A stretch of DNA of 64,000 nt from Tolypeutes matacus. Taxonomy: Eukaryota > Chordata > Mammalia > Cingulata > Chlamyphoridae. A program made the position numbers and the translations under genes. The DNA is taken from assembly GCA_026826555.1 (NCBI GenBank), contig JAKSZT010053764.1:32189487-32253486 (forward strand), read 5' to 3'. Of the stretch, positions 34,396-45,750 are shown one piece after another (the first letter of the stretch is position 1; each line of letters starts with the position of its first letter). Under the pieces are notes generated by a model. It worked only from the letters and a program-made list of their open reading frames with translations. It made no database searches and was not told the origin of the DNA.

Positions 34396-37164
34396 GAGGG
34401 CCTAACTAGTCAAGTGCTTTGGCCCAGAAATGACACATATGATTGCCACTCACAACCAATTGACCAGACCTAGTCATATGGCCCACTTAAAAGCAAAAGA
34501 AGCAGGGAAGTGTAATCTTCCCATGTGTTCAGAAGTGGGTGAGCCCAGCCAACTATATATCAGGAAAATACCCTCCATGGAGTTGAGGTTGGATCCCTAG
34601 AAGTTTGAAGTCTTTAGTCACCTAAAAAAGACCTTAAGTTTTTAATCAGTCCTCAGAATTCTAGGATTCTGTATGTTCTGGGCATTCTAATATAATGGCC
34701 CAAATTTAGAGTGAGGCTGGCATTTAATAGAAAATGCATGCAGGATAGGCAAGGATAGAATGAAGACTATGCATAATGATTTTGAAAGATCTGGTGTTCA
34801 TAATCAGGGAGGGGGTGTGAGCATTATTTATTTAAATTCCTTTGATTTGGCTCATTAAGAATATGGATCTAGCATTTTGATCTTTCCCTTAGTACTTTGA
34901 AAAATCAACATCTCCAGAACCTTTGAATTCCTTTTTTACAATTTTTGTGCCCCCCACCCTTTGTGCTTTCACTGCCAACAGTGGGCACCTATGGCTCTCT
35001 TTTAGGAAAACTGACCTTGGGCTATTGGACTTTCCTGAATACCTTGTGGGACTGGAAATTTAAGTTACTCTGGGGGCACCATTTAGCCAATGACAGATAG
35101 ATACGGGGAGTATGAAAGCTGGGCTCCCTTCCCCAGCTTGGAGCCATAACTTACACTTTTGGGTTCCCTGCAGGATCAGGATGAAACTGCCTTCTGCAGG
35201 GCCTGCCTGCTATTGGCACCCTTGCTTGGCTTCCTCCCCATCATTCTCCTGCTTTCCCTACTCCCTTTCCAGTCTGTCCTGGAGGCACCTATTTAATAAA
35301 TCACTTGCATAGGAATTCTCATCTCTGCAGCTGGGGAACACAATCTAAGCCAGCTTGTGAACAATAGTCAGGCTCTTGATGTGAATTAGCTTTTCATTTA
35401 AGTGAAGAAGAGCCACTACACCTGCTAGGCAGGTGGGACCTTTCCATGGTCAGGCAATGACATTGGACCCCAGGCACCTCGCTCATTAAATGAGAAAGGA
35501 AGGGTTTTCAAGGCTTGTCAGTGGTTTACTGAACACACTTCTGTGCTATTTTGGAATTGGCTCTAGGTCACTGAATGAGTGTGGCAGATCTTCCATTGGG
35601 AAATGGAATATTATCTTGTCTAACTGAGCTCAATATTACTGTCTCTTTTGCCGAAGTCTAAGTCATACTCATTTAATTTCGTCCCATTATTCTTGGTTTA
35701 TAGTCCTTTGCAAAGCCCTAAAACCTTTTTATATTTGGTGCTAACAATGCTCATGAAATAAAAGAATAGGCTATTCTTGCATTAGAATATGCATGAGTCC
35801 TCTTACAGAAGAGAGAGGGGACAATGCCCTGCTAAACTTTGCAGGGGGACCATTCAGTTCAAACTGAACCTTGAGATGCTTAGATCTTTGGCTTGTGCTA
35901 CTTTTTGGCTCTATCCCTCCTATCTGACAAGATATCTAATAATGGTGGGGAAAAAATTGCTTATGAGTTGCTTCCCCACTCCTATGACCTGTTTTTTTTT
36001 TCTTTTGCTATTACCTCTGCAAAGCTGAGTCAGCACTTAAGAGGAAGAAATTTAGCCATATCTAGAAGATGAAGTAAAGGAGGCCACTGGCCCTGGAGCT
36101 TTAAGTAGGTAAGAGTCTTTCCCAACAGGCCTCACATACGACTGTCACCAGTAACCTCAGAGCCTAACCTGAGACTGTGGCATTACTTTTGGTCATTTGT
36201 TTAGAGAAAAAGAACTTGCTCCAAATTTCCCCTCTTGAACTAGAAAGTTTGTCCTTTATAAGACCAAACCCAGGCTATAAATTAAGACTGATAAGCAGGG
36301 GGAATGGAGGGGAGTGGTTTTCTTATAAGACTGTTAGAGGTGGAAGAAATCTTAAATCAAGGGCAGAGTTTCCCAAACAACAGTCAATCACTTACCACGT
36401 TTCTTGATCTTATTTGCATTTTGTCAGAAGTGATGTTTTGATGTGCTGTTAGTCTTTTCAGCAATGCATGTGGAAACTGAGTATATGAGAACCCACACTA
36501 GCAATCCATATCATCTGTGTCATCAAAACTGAGCAGTTCGGGTGGAAGGACCAATCACTGAAGGCTTGAAACATTTACAGCCTGCAAGAGCCCTGGGGCA
36601 CCAGGGTGCCGTCCACTTTACCCTCACTATAGAAATAACATCCAAGATATTGTGGGCCCAATGGGCTACTTATGTATTTATTTTCATGTTTGGTAGAAGA
36701 ATCTATAGCGTGCAAGTATTTATCTTTGTCCCACCTATTGCTTAAATTCCATAGTGGTGTGCACACTTTAGAAAACACTGATGTAGTCCAACTCTCGTTT
36801 TACAAGGAGGAATGAAAGGTCTGAAGGAGTTAAAACTCCTCCCTCAAGGTCTTTCAGATATTGAATGGCAGAAAGTTGGGGTCCTGGACTTCCAGGCAGC
36901 TTGTTTTCTCTTAAACGTCACTGTCCCTTCATCTTTTAGGTCATGTGTAACATAAATTGGTGATATTAATTATAAATAAATATTATAAATACATATTTAT
37001 CACCAATGAATATTACAAATGCCTTGGTGTGCCACCCTCGGGGTAAAATGGAGATCTGTGATTGTCTCTACGCTCTAACTCTTAAACAGGAGTCTAGAAG
37101 AAAAGACAGTCATGCAAACAAAGACTCAAGGAGCTGGAAGGCAGCCCATGGCCCCCTAACTCCT
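34396..37164. other. unassigned sequence
   Basis: 34400-34600 recalls an old interspersed repeat ('cagaaatgacacatatgatt', 'gaccagacctagtcatatgg') that I cannot name. An AT-rich inverted repeat (attggtgata at 36956-36965, tatcaccaat at 36998-37007) is present. No gene was seen. Confidence 0.35.
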
Positions 37165-37270
37165 AGTCCAGAGTGACACGATCTGACTTGGGAATTTCCA
37201 GGGTCACCGTGACCACTGTATTGAGAATAGATTGAACCTGGGCAAGGGCCGTGCAGAAAGAAGAGTTTGA
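37165..37270 (-). mobile_element. L2 fragment
   Basis: 'gtgacacgatctgacttggg' and 'tgtattgagaatagattgaa' match the reversed L2 ORF region. Confidence 0.6.
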
Positions 37271-38246
37271 AGAGGGTATTGAGAGGACAAGTGCATGGCC
37301 CTTGTGACGCGAGGACAAACTTTTCCTTTTTCACTGTTTTTTGAGTTTATCTGTTGCAGAGTGATAGGGACAGGGCATGGTTTGGGTGTGGTCACCTTTT
37401 CTTCCCCTCTAACTTCCTTTCTTTAGCCCTCTGCCTCCCCTCTGTCTGTTGTAAATGGAGGTTAACTACATCCTTGAGGATCTCCCAGAGAGTTGATGGC
37501 AGAGCCCTGGAATAGTCTTGATTCATAGCTCCTTGGCTTTAACCAGCTTCACAGATGCTCCTGTCTGGGCGTTAACCTCTCTCCCAGACGAGCATCATCA
37601 TTCACCAGGGAGAAAATGGGTATCTCGTAGCTGTGGGCTCTTAACTCCTTAAAGCTGCAGGACAAATGACTTAGCCGAACACACTTCATGCAGGGAGGAA
37701 TGAGTAATCACACAAAAGGGAATAAATGGCCTCAAAACTCTGAATCTGGGGAAATAGCAGAAAGCCAGCCTTTTCCTCTCTGGGGTATGTGGAAGGAGTA
37801 GGTGGGGCACAAATCCAAGTCTTGGAAGTCTGGGCATGCCGCTCTTGGAGGACAAGTTTCTCGTGCTCTCTCTCTTTTTCTAGAATATTGCTTTAAAATT
37901 TAAATTATTAAATATTTTAAGCATGAAGAAAATGAGACACCAACGGGGCAAGTTTCTCTTGACATCACTTTATTTCCCAAATTGTGCAATGCCCACTTAC
38001 AGAAAAGGGGAAGAAAAGCTTGCTATTCTGTAAGACAATATTTAATATGGGTCATGTGGTTATTCTTCAATATGAATTTGGAAAGGGATTTCTGGAAACC
38101 TTTACCCAAGGAGAGAGAAATACCAGATGTTAATCTGGATCTATTCAAAGGAATGCAGAATAGAGGAAATGGAAAATAAATGAACAAATTGACTTTTCTT
38201 ATTTTTAAATCTTTTAAAAGATGATTCTTTAAAGCAAGACTATTCA
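37271..38246. other. unassigned sequence
   Basis: No gene, RNA or named repeat recognised. Confidence 0.35.
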
Positions 38247-38256
38247 CAATGAATTG

Positions 38257-38294
38257 AATAAAAATGAAAAAAAAAAAAACACAAAAAGAAGAAT

Positions 38295-38327
<33 letters not shown>
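38257..38327 (+). mobile_element. poly(A)-only retro-insertion
   Basis: 71 nt of almost pure A/AAAAC sequence with no recognisable body, bracketed by an exact 10-bp repeat caatgaattg at 38247-38256 and 38328-38337. The repeat identifies it as an insertion rather than an expanded microsatellite. Best reading: an L1-mediated insertion truncated within or next to its poly(A) tail, with later (AAAAC)n growth. Confidence 0.7.
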
Positions 38328-38329
<2 letters not shown>

Positions 38330-38483
38330 ATGAATTGTGGGGTCAATGGCATATAGAGAAGTAAGATTTATGAAGACATTAGCATAAGGATGGGAGTGGA
38401 AAAAGTATGTTGCTTCAAGTTTTCAACCCTATAAGTGAAATAGTATAATATTATTTGATGGCAGACTAAGGAGTAAACCCTAA

Positions 38484-38702
38484 ACCAGGGTTTCCCAACC
38501 TTGACACAACTGACATTTGAGTCGGATAATTCCTTGTGTGCATCATAAGATGTTTAGCAGCCTCACTGGCCTTTACCCACTAGGTGCCAACAGCTTTCCC
38601 CTCCCCAGTTCTGACAACTGAAAATGTCTCCAAACATTGATAAAGGCCTCTTGGAGTTGGGGGGCGGGGTTGGCGAGCAAAACCACCCCCAGTTGGGAGC
38701 CA
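38484..38702 (-). mobile_element. MER5A-type hAT element
   Basis: 'agggtttcccaaccttgaca' opens and 'cccagttgggagccacc' closes. In between are 'aagatgtttagcagcctcac' and 'gaaaatgtctccaaacattg'. Confidence 0.85.
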
Positions 38703-39765
38703 CCTACCTAGACCTAGGAGGGGCCTTGGTGAAGTCAGGATTTTTCCTCCATGTTCTCCCTAGCTAATGATATCAATGGAATTAATTTAAGACTAATAGT
38801 AGTTTTCTGGTAGTCACAGGGATAGCAGATGATGTACTGTTCTGCTTTGAGAGAACAATTTTCCTTTATTTTAACTATTAGGGCCCTTGTGATGGCTGGA
38901 TTCTGGGTATCTCAACAGTAAGTGTGCCTATAAGTTTAAGAAACCAAAAACAACACTCTTGCTGATCACCAAGGAGGGGGGCACAATTCCTTTCCCCCGT
39001 CCCCTAGATCCATGCAATAATTAGCCAAAGTAAAATGAATATTAGCTCATGCTTAACTGTCTTTACAGTGCGCTCTCTGGCACTGACCCAGTAGTGCTAA
39101 ACCAATTATTTTTTGAACTTTATGGCTTTAAATAATCCTTTACTCTAAAATTCCCTCTACCCCTCAGCTACTTAACCACAGGCCCCTCTGCCCTAAATCC
39201 TTTTCTTATACTTTGTAGCTTTTTAAGCAAGGCCCCTCTTTAAGAAGACATAATCCCTTCTCTGTAGAAAACATGAAAGACCTTGAACAAATCAAGATTT
39301 CTCCATGGAGAATTCAGCTAATCCTGTGCTTAGCTCCTAACAAGGAAATCCATCTCTCCACCAAGCACGCCATTACCAGGACTAATGCCTGACTTGAATA
39401 ACAAGCAAATTATTGTGCTTTTAATTGTACCCTGCTCGGTCACAAAGCACATCTGAGAGAGGAATGTGCTGTGCTTCTGCAGGAGAAGCAGGTCATGCTT
39501 CTAATCTTCTAATCCTTTTTCTGTTACCTTTCCCTCCCCCCTCCAATCCTTTCTCTTCCTAGCAGCACAGGGTAAAAAAAAGAAAAGAAAAGAAAAGAAA
39601 AGACAGCTAAATTATGTTTAAAATGGAAGAGTGTAAAAGAAGAAAAAAGGTGGTAAATACTGATTTGGGAGAGGATGAATTTTCCAGAGTCTCTATAGCG
39701 TGGCTCGTTTGAGAACAGTCAATGTTATCATAACCCGATTACTGGGGAGTAATCTTTGTCACTCT
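38703..39765. other. unassigned sequence with an AAAAG microsatellite
   Basis: (AAAAG)n tract at about 39574-39602. No gene or named repeat was seen. Confidence 0.4.
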
Positions 39766-39957
39766 AAACCAGACTTTCTCACCCTTGGCACTATCGATGC
39801 TGTTGGTTGGATAATTCTTTGCTGTGGGGAGCTGTCCTGTGCACTGTAGGGTTTTAGTGTGTGCCACCCCCCTCCCCAGTTCTGACAACCCAAAATGTCT
39901 CCAGACATTGCCAAATATCTCCTGGGGGCAAAACAGCCCCTGGTTGAGACCCGCTGC
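39766..39957 (-). mobile_element. MER5A-type hAT element
   Basis: 'ccagactttctcacccttgg', 'ttggataattctttgctgtg', 'caaaatgtctccagacattg', 'cctggttgagacccgctg'. Confidence 0.87.
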
Positions 39958-42145
39958 TGGAAAATCTCCCATATTGGGTTCTATTTGGTCCCTCGCCATG
40001 CTCTACCTCCCATGTGCCAACTCCAAGAAAATCATGGTTCCTGTCGTAAAATGGAGAGAGACAAATATGCTCTTTATGTAGACAGCAACATAATGGGGTT
40101 GGAGAGTGGGTAGCTCCTTTATCATCCAGAATGGAAAAAGCCTCAGTATTAGCTTTGCGTTTCTGACTTCCACTTGGAAGTGGTGGTGTTTGGGGGTGAG
40201 CAGCCAGCCTTAGAATACCTCTGCCTTTTGCACCTTGGAGTCAGACTTGCTCTGGGTGAGATTAGGGGTGGTGGAGAGGCTGCTAAGATAAAAGCCAAGT
40301 GCCTAAGTGTGCTGGCGCTCTTAGCCCCGGGACTTAGGACACACACAACTAACTACCCAGCCTCCCTCTCTCAAATAATGCCAGTCTTGGCTTGAACCTG
40401 AAAATCAGCACCAAGGAGAGCTACCCACGAAGCGGAGTTACGCAACATTGAGTTGCACTTTCTTTACAGTAGCTGAAGCAAACATTTCCCCACTCTCGGA
40501 GATATAAAGAATCCACTCAGTTTTTAGACTGGAACTCAGGAAGCATTATTACTTGTACTTACTAGCCGGAAGCAAATGCTGAGAAAAGAAAGCATTGCAG
40601 TTAGCCGCAGCCTCCACTAGATGGCGCTACACGTCTTCCTGAGGAGCCGGCCCAGCTCGCACCCGCTCATTGGGCTGAGGAAGACAAGTGCCACTGTCTT
40701 TTGGGAGACAGCCGTCTCCTCTCATTGTTGGCACAAACAGCCCCAAACAATTGTACTGACCACACAGCGCTAAGCCGCATTCCTGGGCGCTGCTGTCTGC
40801 TCAGGAGTGAATGCTGGGAAAAAGAACCAAGCTGCTAATTTGCTTGATTGGGAGGAAAAAATAAGATCTCAAGTAACAATGGGTGTAATTTATTTTTCCA
40901 ACAAGAATAGGGACAGTGCCATTCCATCTCCCCCCTCCCAACTTCTACCATAAATGAAAGCAATCACCTAATTAGTCCTGAATTGCTAACTGGCAGCGTA
41001 AAGGATCTGTTGAAAATCAAGCTGAAGTGGGGAATTTGAAGAAAGGGATGTGATTTCTTTGGGAGGAGGGGCTGAGTGGACCGGGAGGGGGAAGGTGGCT
41101 GCGGCCTGAAGCCCATTGTAGGACCCTGGGCCCCTGTGGTCTGGGGTCTGTGCTGGCCCTGACTCCGGAAAACAAGGGGCTCAGTGATTTCCCCAGGCCA
41201 TTCATTTTGTGCAGGCAAATGACTTTCTAAACCAAGGAAAAAGAATCTGCTGGAGAAGACATGCCCCTACGTTCCTTTGAAAATGTTACAGATGTAGATG
41301 AATTGGGAAAGGGAGAAACATCCCTGTTGGGCCTGAACCCCGCCCCCCACCCCCGCTGCTGATGAGGGGGGTGGGGGCTGGACAGGCAGACCCCACAGGA
41401 AGGTTCTTTCTTGAATGCCCTCTCTCCTGACTCACAATAAGGGAAATTACAGGCAAATCTGAGACCAAGTATGGATTTTAGTCTTTAAGAAATATCCAAA
41501 AGGAGTAAAATAAATGCGTAGTCAGATTTTTTGTGTGTGTGCGTGCCTTTATTAATCACCCCTTCTCTAACTGAAACAATGAAATGTCACCAGGCTACTG
41601 TTATCAGGCGCTCTCCTAGAGGAAAAGCAAAACAGGGCAAAAGTAGGTAAGTGCTGAAATCTTCCACTTGAAGGCTCCACAAATTAAAGTACTAATTTAT
41701 TTGTTCAGCAATGACGACTTGTTTTTTAGTTAGATATGACTTTAATTGAAATACTTTACTAATGCGATTTGTCACAACTGTAAACTGTCACTTGCCACAG
41801 CTGTTGCTTTTTTAGAGCAATCTGGCAAATGTGAGTGGGTAAAAACACAACTTGGAAGGTTGAGAAGGCATTGGCTCAGTCTTTCTCTTTTTCCCACTTA
41901 GCTGGCCCACGGGCCCTCACTCCCACCAAAAGCATATGCTCATCTTCCTTAGATGTACCCACTTCAATTCTAGCACACACCTGTTGTTTTGGGCTGCCAA
42001 ACATTCATTCCCCTCTCCTGGGGGTGAGTACCTGTTTTTCTTTTGGGGAGCTACCCATATCAGTCCATGTGGCTTAGATAAGCCCACCCTTTTGTTGTGG
42101 GGTACATATGTAACCCAGCCCTGGTTACCCCTTGGGCCATAAAGA
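39958..42145. other. repeat-poor block around a CTCF-like site
   Basis: No transposon or exon was recognised over about 2.2 kb. 40430-40860 is CpG-richer and contains the CTCF-like motif at 40614-40629. 41490-41835 looks like conserved non-coding sequence (several TTAATTG/TAAT cores, an E-box cagctg near 41800). Conservation is a guess without an alignment. Confidence 0.3.
40614..40629 (+). promoter_or_regulatory. CTCF-like binding motif
   Basis: ccactagatggcgcta fits the CTCF core (CCASYAGRKGGC followed by GC) at every defined position. It lies in unique, repeat-free sequence. Occupancy cannot be judged from sequence. Confidence 0.6.
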
Positions 42146-42153
42146 TTGGTTCT

Positions 42154-42399
42154 TAGGGTTGCCAGAATTAGCAAAAACAACAACAACAAAGAAACCAACC
42201 CAGAATAGGACACCGACTTAAACTTAAATTTCATATATAAACAAATTTTAGTATAAGTATGTCCTATGCAATTTTTGAAACATATTTATACTGTTAAAGA
42301 TAATTGTCTCAAAAATTGCATGGGGCATACTTATATCAAAAATAATTCATTTAAATTTCTAATTTAACTTGACATCCTGTATTTTTCCTGGCAACCCTA
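42154..42399. mobile_element. palindromic hAT-like MITE
   Basis: The ends are inverted (tagggttgccag ... ctggcaaccctA). The arms remain complementary further in ('gtataagtatgtcctatgca' against 'tgcatggggcatacttatat'), so the whole element is a long imperfect hairpin. Flanks ttggttct (42146-42153) and ttggtttt (42400-42407) form an 8-bp TSD with one mismatch, as for hAT transposons. It has no coding capacity. I do not recall the family name with certainty. Confidence 0.85.
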
Positions 42400-42407
42400 T
42401 TGGTTTT

Positions 42408-42800
42408 TAGGAGGCTGTTTGACTAAAGCTGGTCAAATTAGAATCAGCTGAGATTTTCTACTGGAGTCATAGAGGAAGAAGTGCCATTTGTATCTCTTGG
42501 TACAGCTAAGCTGGTATGATATATGCTTATACCTGCTGGTGGCCATTTCTGCTCCCAGGTACGGATAGCTGCCTGACACGGAAGCCAGCACCTCTGAGAG
42601 CAGACCTGGTTCATTCGAATGGATGGATCTGGCTGTCCCGAGGCTGGCCCTGTGGTTGATGGAGTTCAGGATGCTGATGGCTGGGGATCCCTATATTCTA
42701 CTTCTTGAGCCAGGGATGGAAAAAGAGCAGCAGCAGAGTGTGCAGGCTGGGTGTGCCAGACCAGTGAACGGCAATCAAGCAGCAAAAGTAACCCATGTCC
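42408..42800. other. unassigned sequence
   Basis: No gene, RNA or named repeat recognised. Confidence 0.35.
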
Positions 42801-42810
42801 ACGACTTTTT

Positions 42811-42904
42811 TTTTTTTTTTTTTTACCGGGAGGTCCCGGGTATTGAACCTGGGTCCCTCCATATGGGAGACGGACGCCCAACCATTTGAGCCACATCCGT
42901 CCCC
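42811..42904 (-). mobile_element. DAS SINE, monomer
   Basis: Minus strand: 'gggggacggatgtggctcaa', box B 'ggttcaataccc' and an A-run of about 20. TSD cgacttttt at 42802-42810 and 42905-42913, exact. The long uninterrupted tail suggests youth. Confidence 0.92.
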
Positions 42905-43112
42905 CGACTTTTTATATTGTTTTGTTGCATGTAAACATTAGGTCTTCTTCAAGACAGCATGGCTGGAGATAGGGTTGGATCCACTTGCATTTGGAAATGG
43001 AGACTTGAATTTCAAATCTGCCTCCACTTGGTTAAGTGGCTTTAGTCAAGCAGCAAAAGGTGACCTCTATAAAGTTGAGTTTCTTGTGTGAAAATGAAGG
43101 ACGGAGGTTCTT

Positions 43113-43879
43113 TTTTCTTCTTCTTCTCATTGGGCTATTGAATTTTATTTATTTAATTGAACCATTTTATTATTACAGGAACAAACTTATGATTTTAAAA
43201 TGCTTAAGCATTTCCTATTATGTTCCTTTACGTTATAGGGCCAATGAGGAAATGCATACATGATCAAATAAAATTTTAAGATGGTTCTATCTTATTAAAT
43301 TATGGACTATGCCAGAGGCTGATCTGTATTTAGTGGTAGGTGTCCAATGGCAAAATGTAAATATAACAACTCTTTTTCCAAGAACTTACTAGTCCTGGGC
43401 AATGTTTACTGCATGGGTAGCTCTGTGTTTCCACTGTGACCAAGTAGATGCCTTTGAGAAATGACCCAACAGCAGCTTTAAAAGATAGTGTGATTACATG
43501 TAATTTCAGGTACCTGGGAAAGTAATTTTGGACTGAAAATCTTAGGATTCAGTACCACTCTCAGTCTGCCATCAAGATTATTGTGTTCCCTCTCCCCAGC
43601 CCCCGAGATGGCACCCTCGTCTGTCTCCTCCTTGTTTTTGCTTGCTGTTTGCTTGCTGTGTGTGCTCGTTGTCTGCTCATCTTCTTTAGGAGGCACCAGA
43701 AACCCAACCTGGGACCTCCCATGTGTGAGGCGGGTGCCTAATCATTTGAGTCACATCTGCTCCCCTGTGTGTTTTTTTAAAAAGCAATTTTATTAAGATA
43801 TATTCACATGCCATATAATCCACCCAAAGTATACAATCAATGGCTTTTAGTATAATCACAGTGTTGTGCATTCACCACC
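43113..43879 (-). mobile_element. L1 3' end with transduced downstream flank (probable 3' transduction)
   Basis: A perfect 16-bp TSD, aaggacggaggttctt, lies at 43097-43112 and 43880-43895. Read on the minus strand, the insert starts with about 110 nt of L1 3' sequence (43879 to 43770) ending in its own AATAAA and a short A-run. It continues through a DAS SINE (43766 to about 43600) and about 470 nt of non-repetitive sequence. It then ends with AATAAA (43144-43149, and another at 43148-43153), and after about 16 nt a purine tail gaagaagaagaaaaaa (43113-43128). This order is that expected if an L1 transcript ignored its own poly(A) site, used one further downstream, and was reinserted. The SINE may have been carried along or may have entered later. 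Confidence 0.78.
43600..43766 (-). mobile_element. DAS SINE inside the transduced segment
   Basis: Minus strand: 'aggggagcagatgtgactca', box B-like 'ggttgggtttctgg', then 'gagcagacaacgagcacaca' and an A/C-rich end. It abuts the short A-run of the L1 3' end, a common SINE landing site. Confidence 0.8.
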
Positions 43880-43895
43880 AAGGACGGAGGTTCTT

Positions 43896-45229
43896 AACTC
43901 ACAGGATCAGGATGAGGATTCCATAAGATATAGTAGTTGAGCATCTGTCACAGGGCCTGGTGTGAAATAGCCGCCCCGTCAAGAACTTTTCCTGTCTCTT
44001 TCTGCTTCTGAGAGACAGAATATTCTTAACTTCTCTCCGATATAACTTAATGGAAATGATAGTCAAAGCCCAAGGACAGGCACTCCAGCTGCTCCTATTA
44101 TCACCATGTATTTGGTGAACATTTGTATACACTTATGTGCTTTTCAAGCATTTTCATACTCATCTTCTCACTTCCTATTTTGGCTTGAAAGTTCCTCTCT
44201 CTATATATAATGGTTTTCTGCTTCTTGTACTTTGAGGACAAGAGCTTCGCTCTTTATTGTTAGAGATAGTAAAGCATTTGAAACTCAGCTGCTGTCCTGC
44301 CTGCATTTCAGTGACCTTTATCTACTTTTAATTATTTGGTTATGTGAGATTAATTTGCACACTGTCTCTCTCCTCTGTTAAAAGTTGGTTGTTGTTATTC
44401 TGTTAAATTGGTTGATTTAACTCAAATCAGAGTATAGTTTCAGAGTGACCACACTGTATTCCACTCTACTTGGAAAGTTCTAGAATGTGGAGGGGTAGGT
44501 TTGGGATACCTAATCAGGGAAGAGGTTAAATGTGGAACTTGCCTCTTAGGGTTGGAGGAACTCTGATGATCAGGTCACCTCCTCCTCTTACAGGGTGTGT
44601 GACGAGCACAGTGAGGAGGGTCCCCTGGAGCCTTCAGGGAGGGTCTTGCCCCAGTGAGCTGGTGAGAGCTGGGAGCAGAATCGAGGCCTCCCCACTCACA
44701 AGCCTGTGTTCCCACCTGTGGGGACTTGGCAGAGCCTGGCAGGACAGCCCTCCTCGGGGTTGCGTTGTTGCAAAACTCAGGGGATGGATGTTTAGCCCAG
44801 ACAGGTGTGTTTCTCCAGTGGGGAGGGAATGGAGGGCAGCCGAGAGGGGCTGAATCTTAGAGGGTCTCTTGGAATATGTTTAGAGGGTTGGAATGCGGAG
44901 AGGGCAGAGATGAACTTTAGCCAGGTATTCACAAGGGATTTGTTTGTCCTTTCCTGGCTGTGGAATAACAGAGCCACAGATCCTCAGAGAATGAAGAGAT
45001 AAGGAACCTTTCCAAAAGGCACAAGATGGCACTTCTAGACCCCATTCTTTTTCCGCACTACCCTCCTCCTCCTCCCTGGCCCTCCTCACCCCTGCTTTTT
45101 CATTTTAGAGGAAGTTCCCGAAAGTCAAGGAGCTCTGTTCTGCCTCCCCCATCCCTCCACGCCTCTTGCTCTGTTTTGCTCGGGGTTGGGGGGTGGGGGT
45201 GGGTGGCACTGGAGAAGGAGCTCACTCTA
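43896..45229. other. unassigned sequence
   Basis: No gene, RNA or confidently named repeat. A 107-codon open frame at 44530-44853 has no recognisable family, and no splice or promoter context supports it. Confidence 0.35.
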
Positions 45230-45410
45230 GTGAAAGATCACAGGTCCTTTAGAATCAGTCCTAAATCTGTGCTCTAGTTGTGAATTTGTGAAAGTTTCTT
45301 AACCTCTCCAAGCCTCAGATCCCTCATCTGTTAGATGGGTACAAACATGTTGCTTATGTGGAGATTAAATGAGATTAATGAATATAAGAAATTAAATTTA
45401 CTGGCAGATG
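45230..45410 (+). mobile_element. MIR SINE
   Basis: 'agtttcttaacctctccaag', 'cctcagatccctcatctgtt', 'gagattaaatgagattaatg'. Confidence 0.75.
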
Positions 45411-45514
45411 GTAATAATTCAAGAATTGCAATTCCGTTGTCTTCACTGTCTCAGAAAGGTTAGAGAGAAGGGGGGCATGAGAATTGCTGATGTGGAAGAG
45501 TGTTTAGATGCAGA

Positions 45515-45750
45515 TAACAGTAATGGCTAATGCTATAGAAATTACTACATGTTAGACACTCTTCTGAATGCTTTAGGTTTAATTTATTTATCTCACAGCA
45601 GCTCTATGAGATAAGTTGTATTACATCCATTTGACAGGTGTGAAAACCAAGGCACAGAAAGATTAAATGATCTGCCTGAGGTTACACAGCTCATAGTGTA
45701 GTACTCGAACCCAGATCTCAGAGGCTCTTCACTGTAAGCCTCACTGCTCT
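45515..45750 (-). mobile_element. MIR SINE
   Basis: Reverse MIR: 'tacatgttagacactcttct', 'gaaaaccaaggcacagaaag', 'gaggttacacagctcatagt', 'actcgaacccagatctcag'. The second MIR within 300 bp, in the opposite orientation. Confidence 0.85.

Noticed and set aside
36956..37007. 10-bp inverted repeat in AT-rich DNA as a hairpin gene
   Set aside because: The sequence is so AT-rich that such a match is expected by chance. No other signal.
38264..38330. CRISPR-like or tandem-repeat array
   Set aside because: It is an A/AAAAC tract with TSDs. Spacer-repeat structure is absent, and the genome is mammalian.
41606..41622. second CTCF-like match near 'ggcgctctcctagagg'
   Set aside because: Several core positions disagree with the consensus.
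44530..44853. 107-codon open frame as a possible exon
   Set aside because: Low-information composition, no recognisable family, and no convincing splice sites at its edges.
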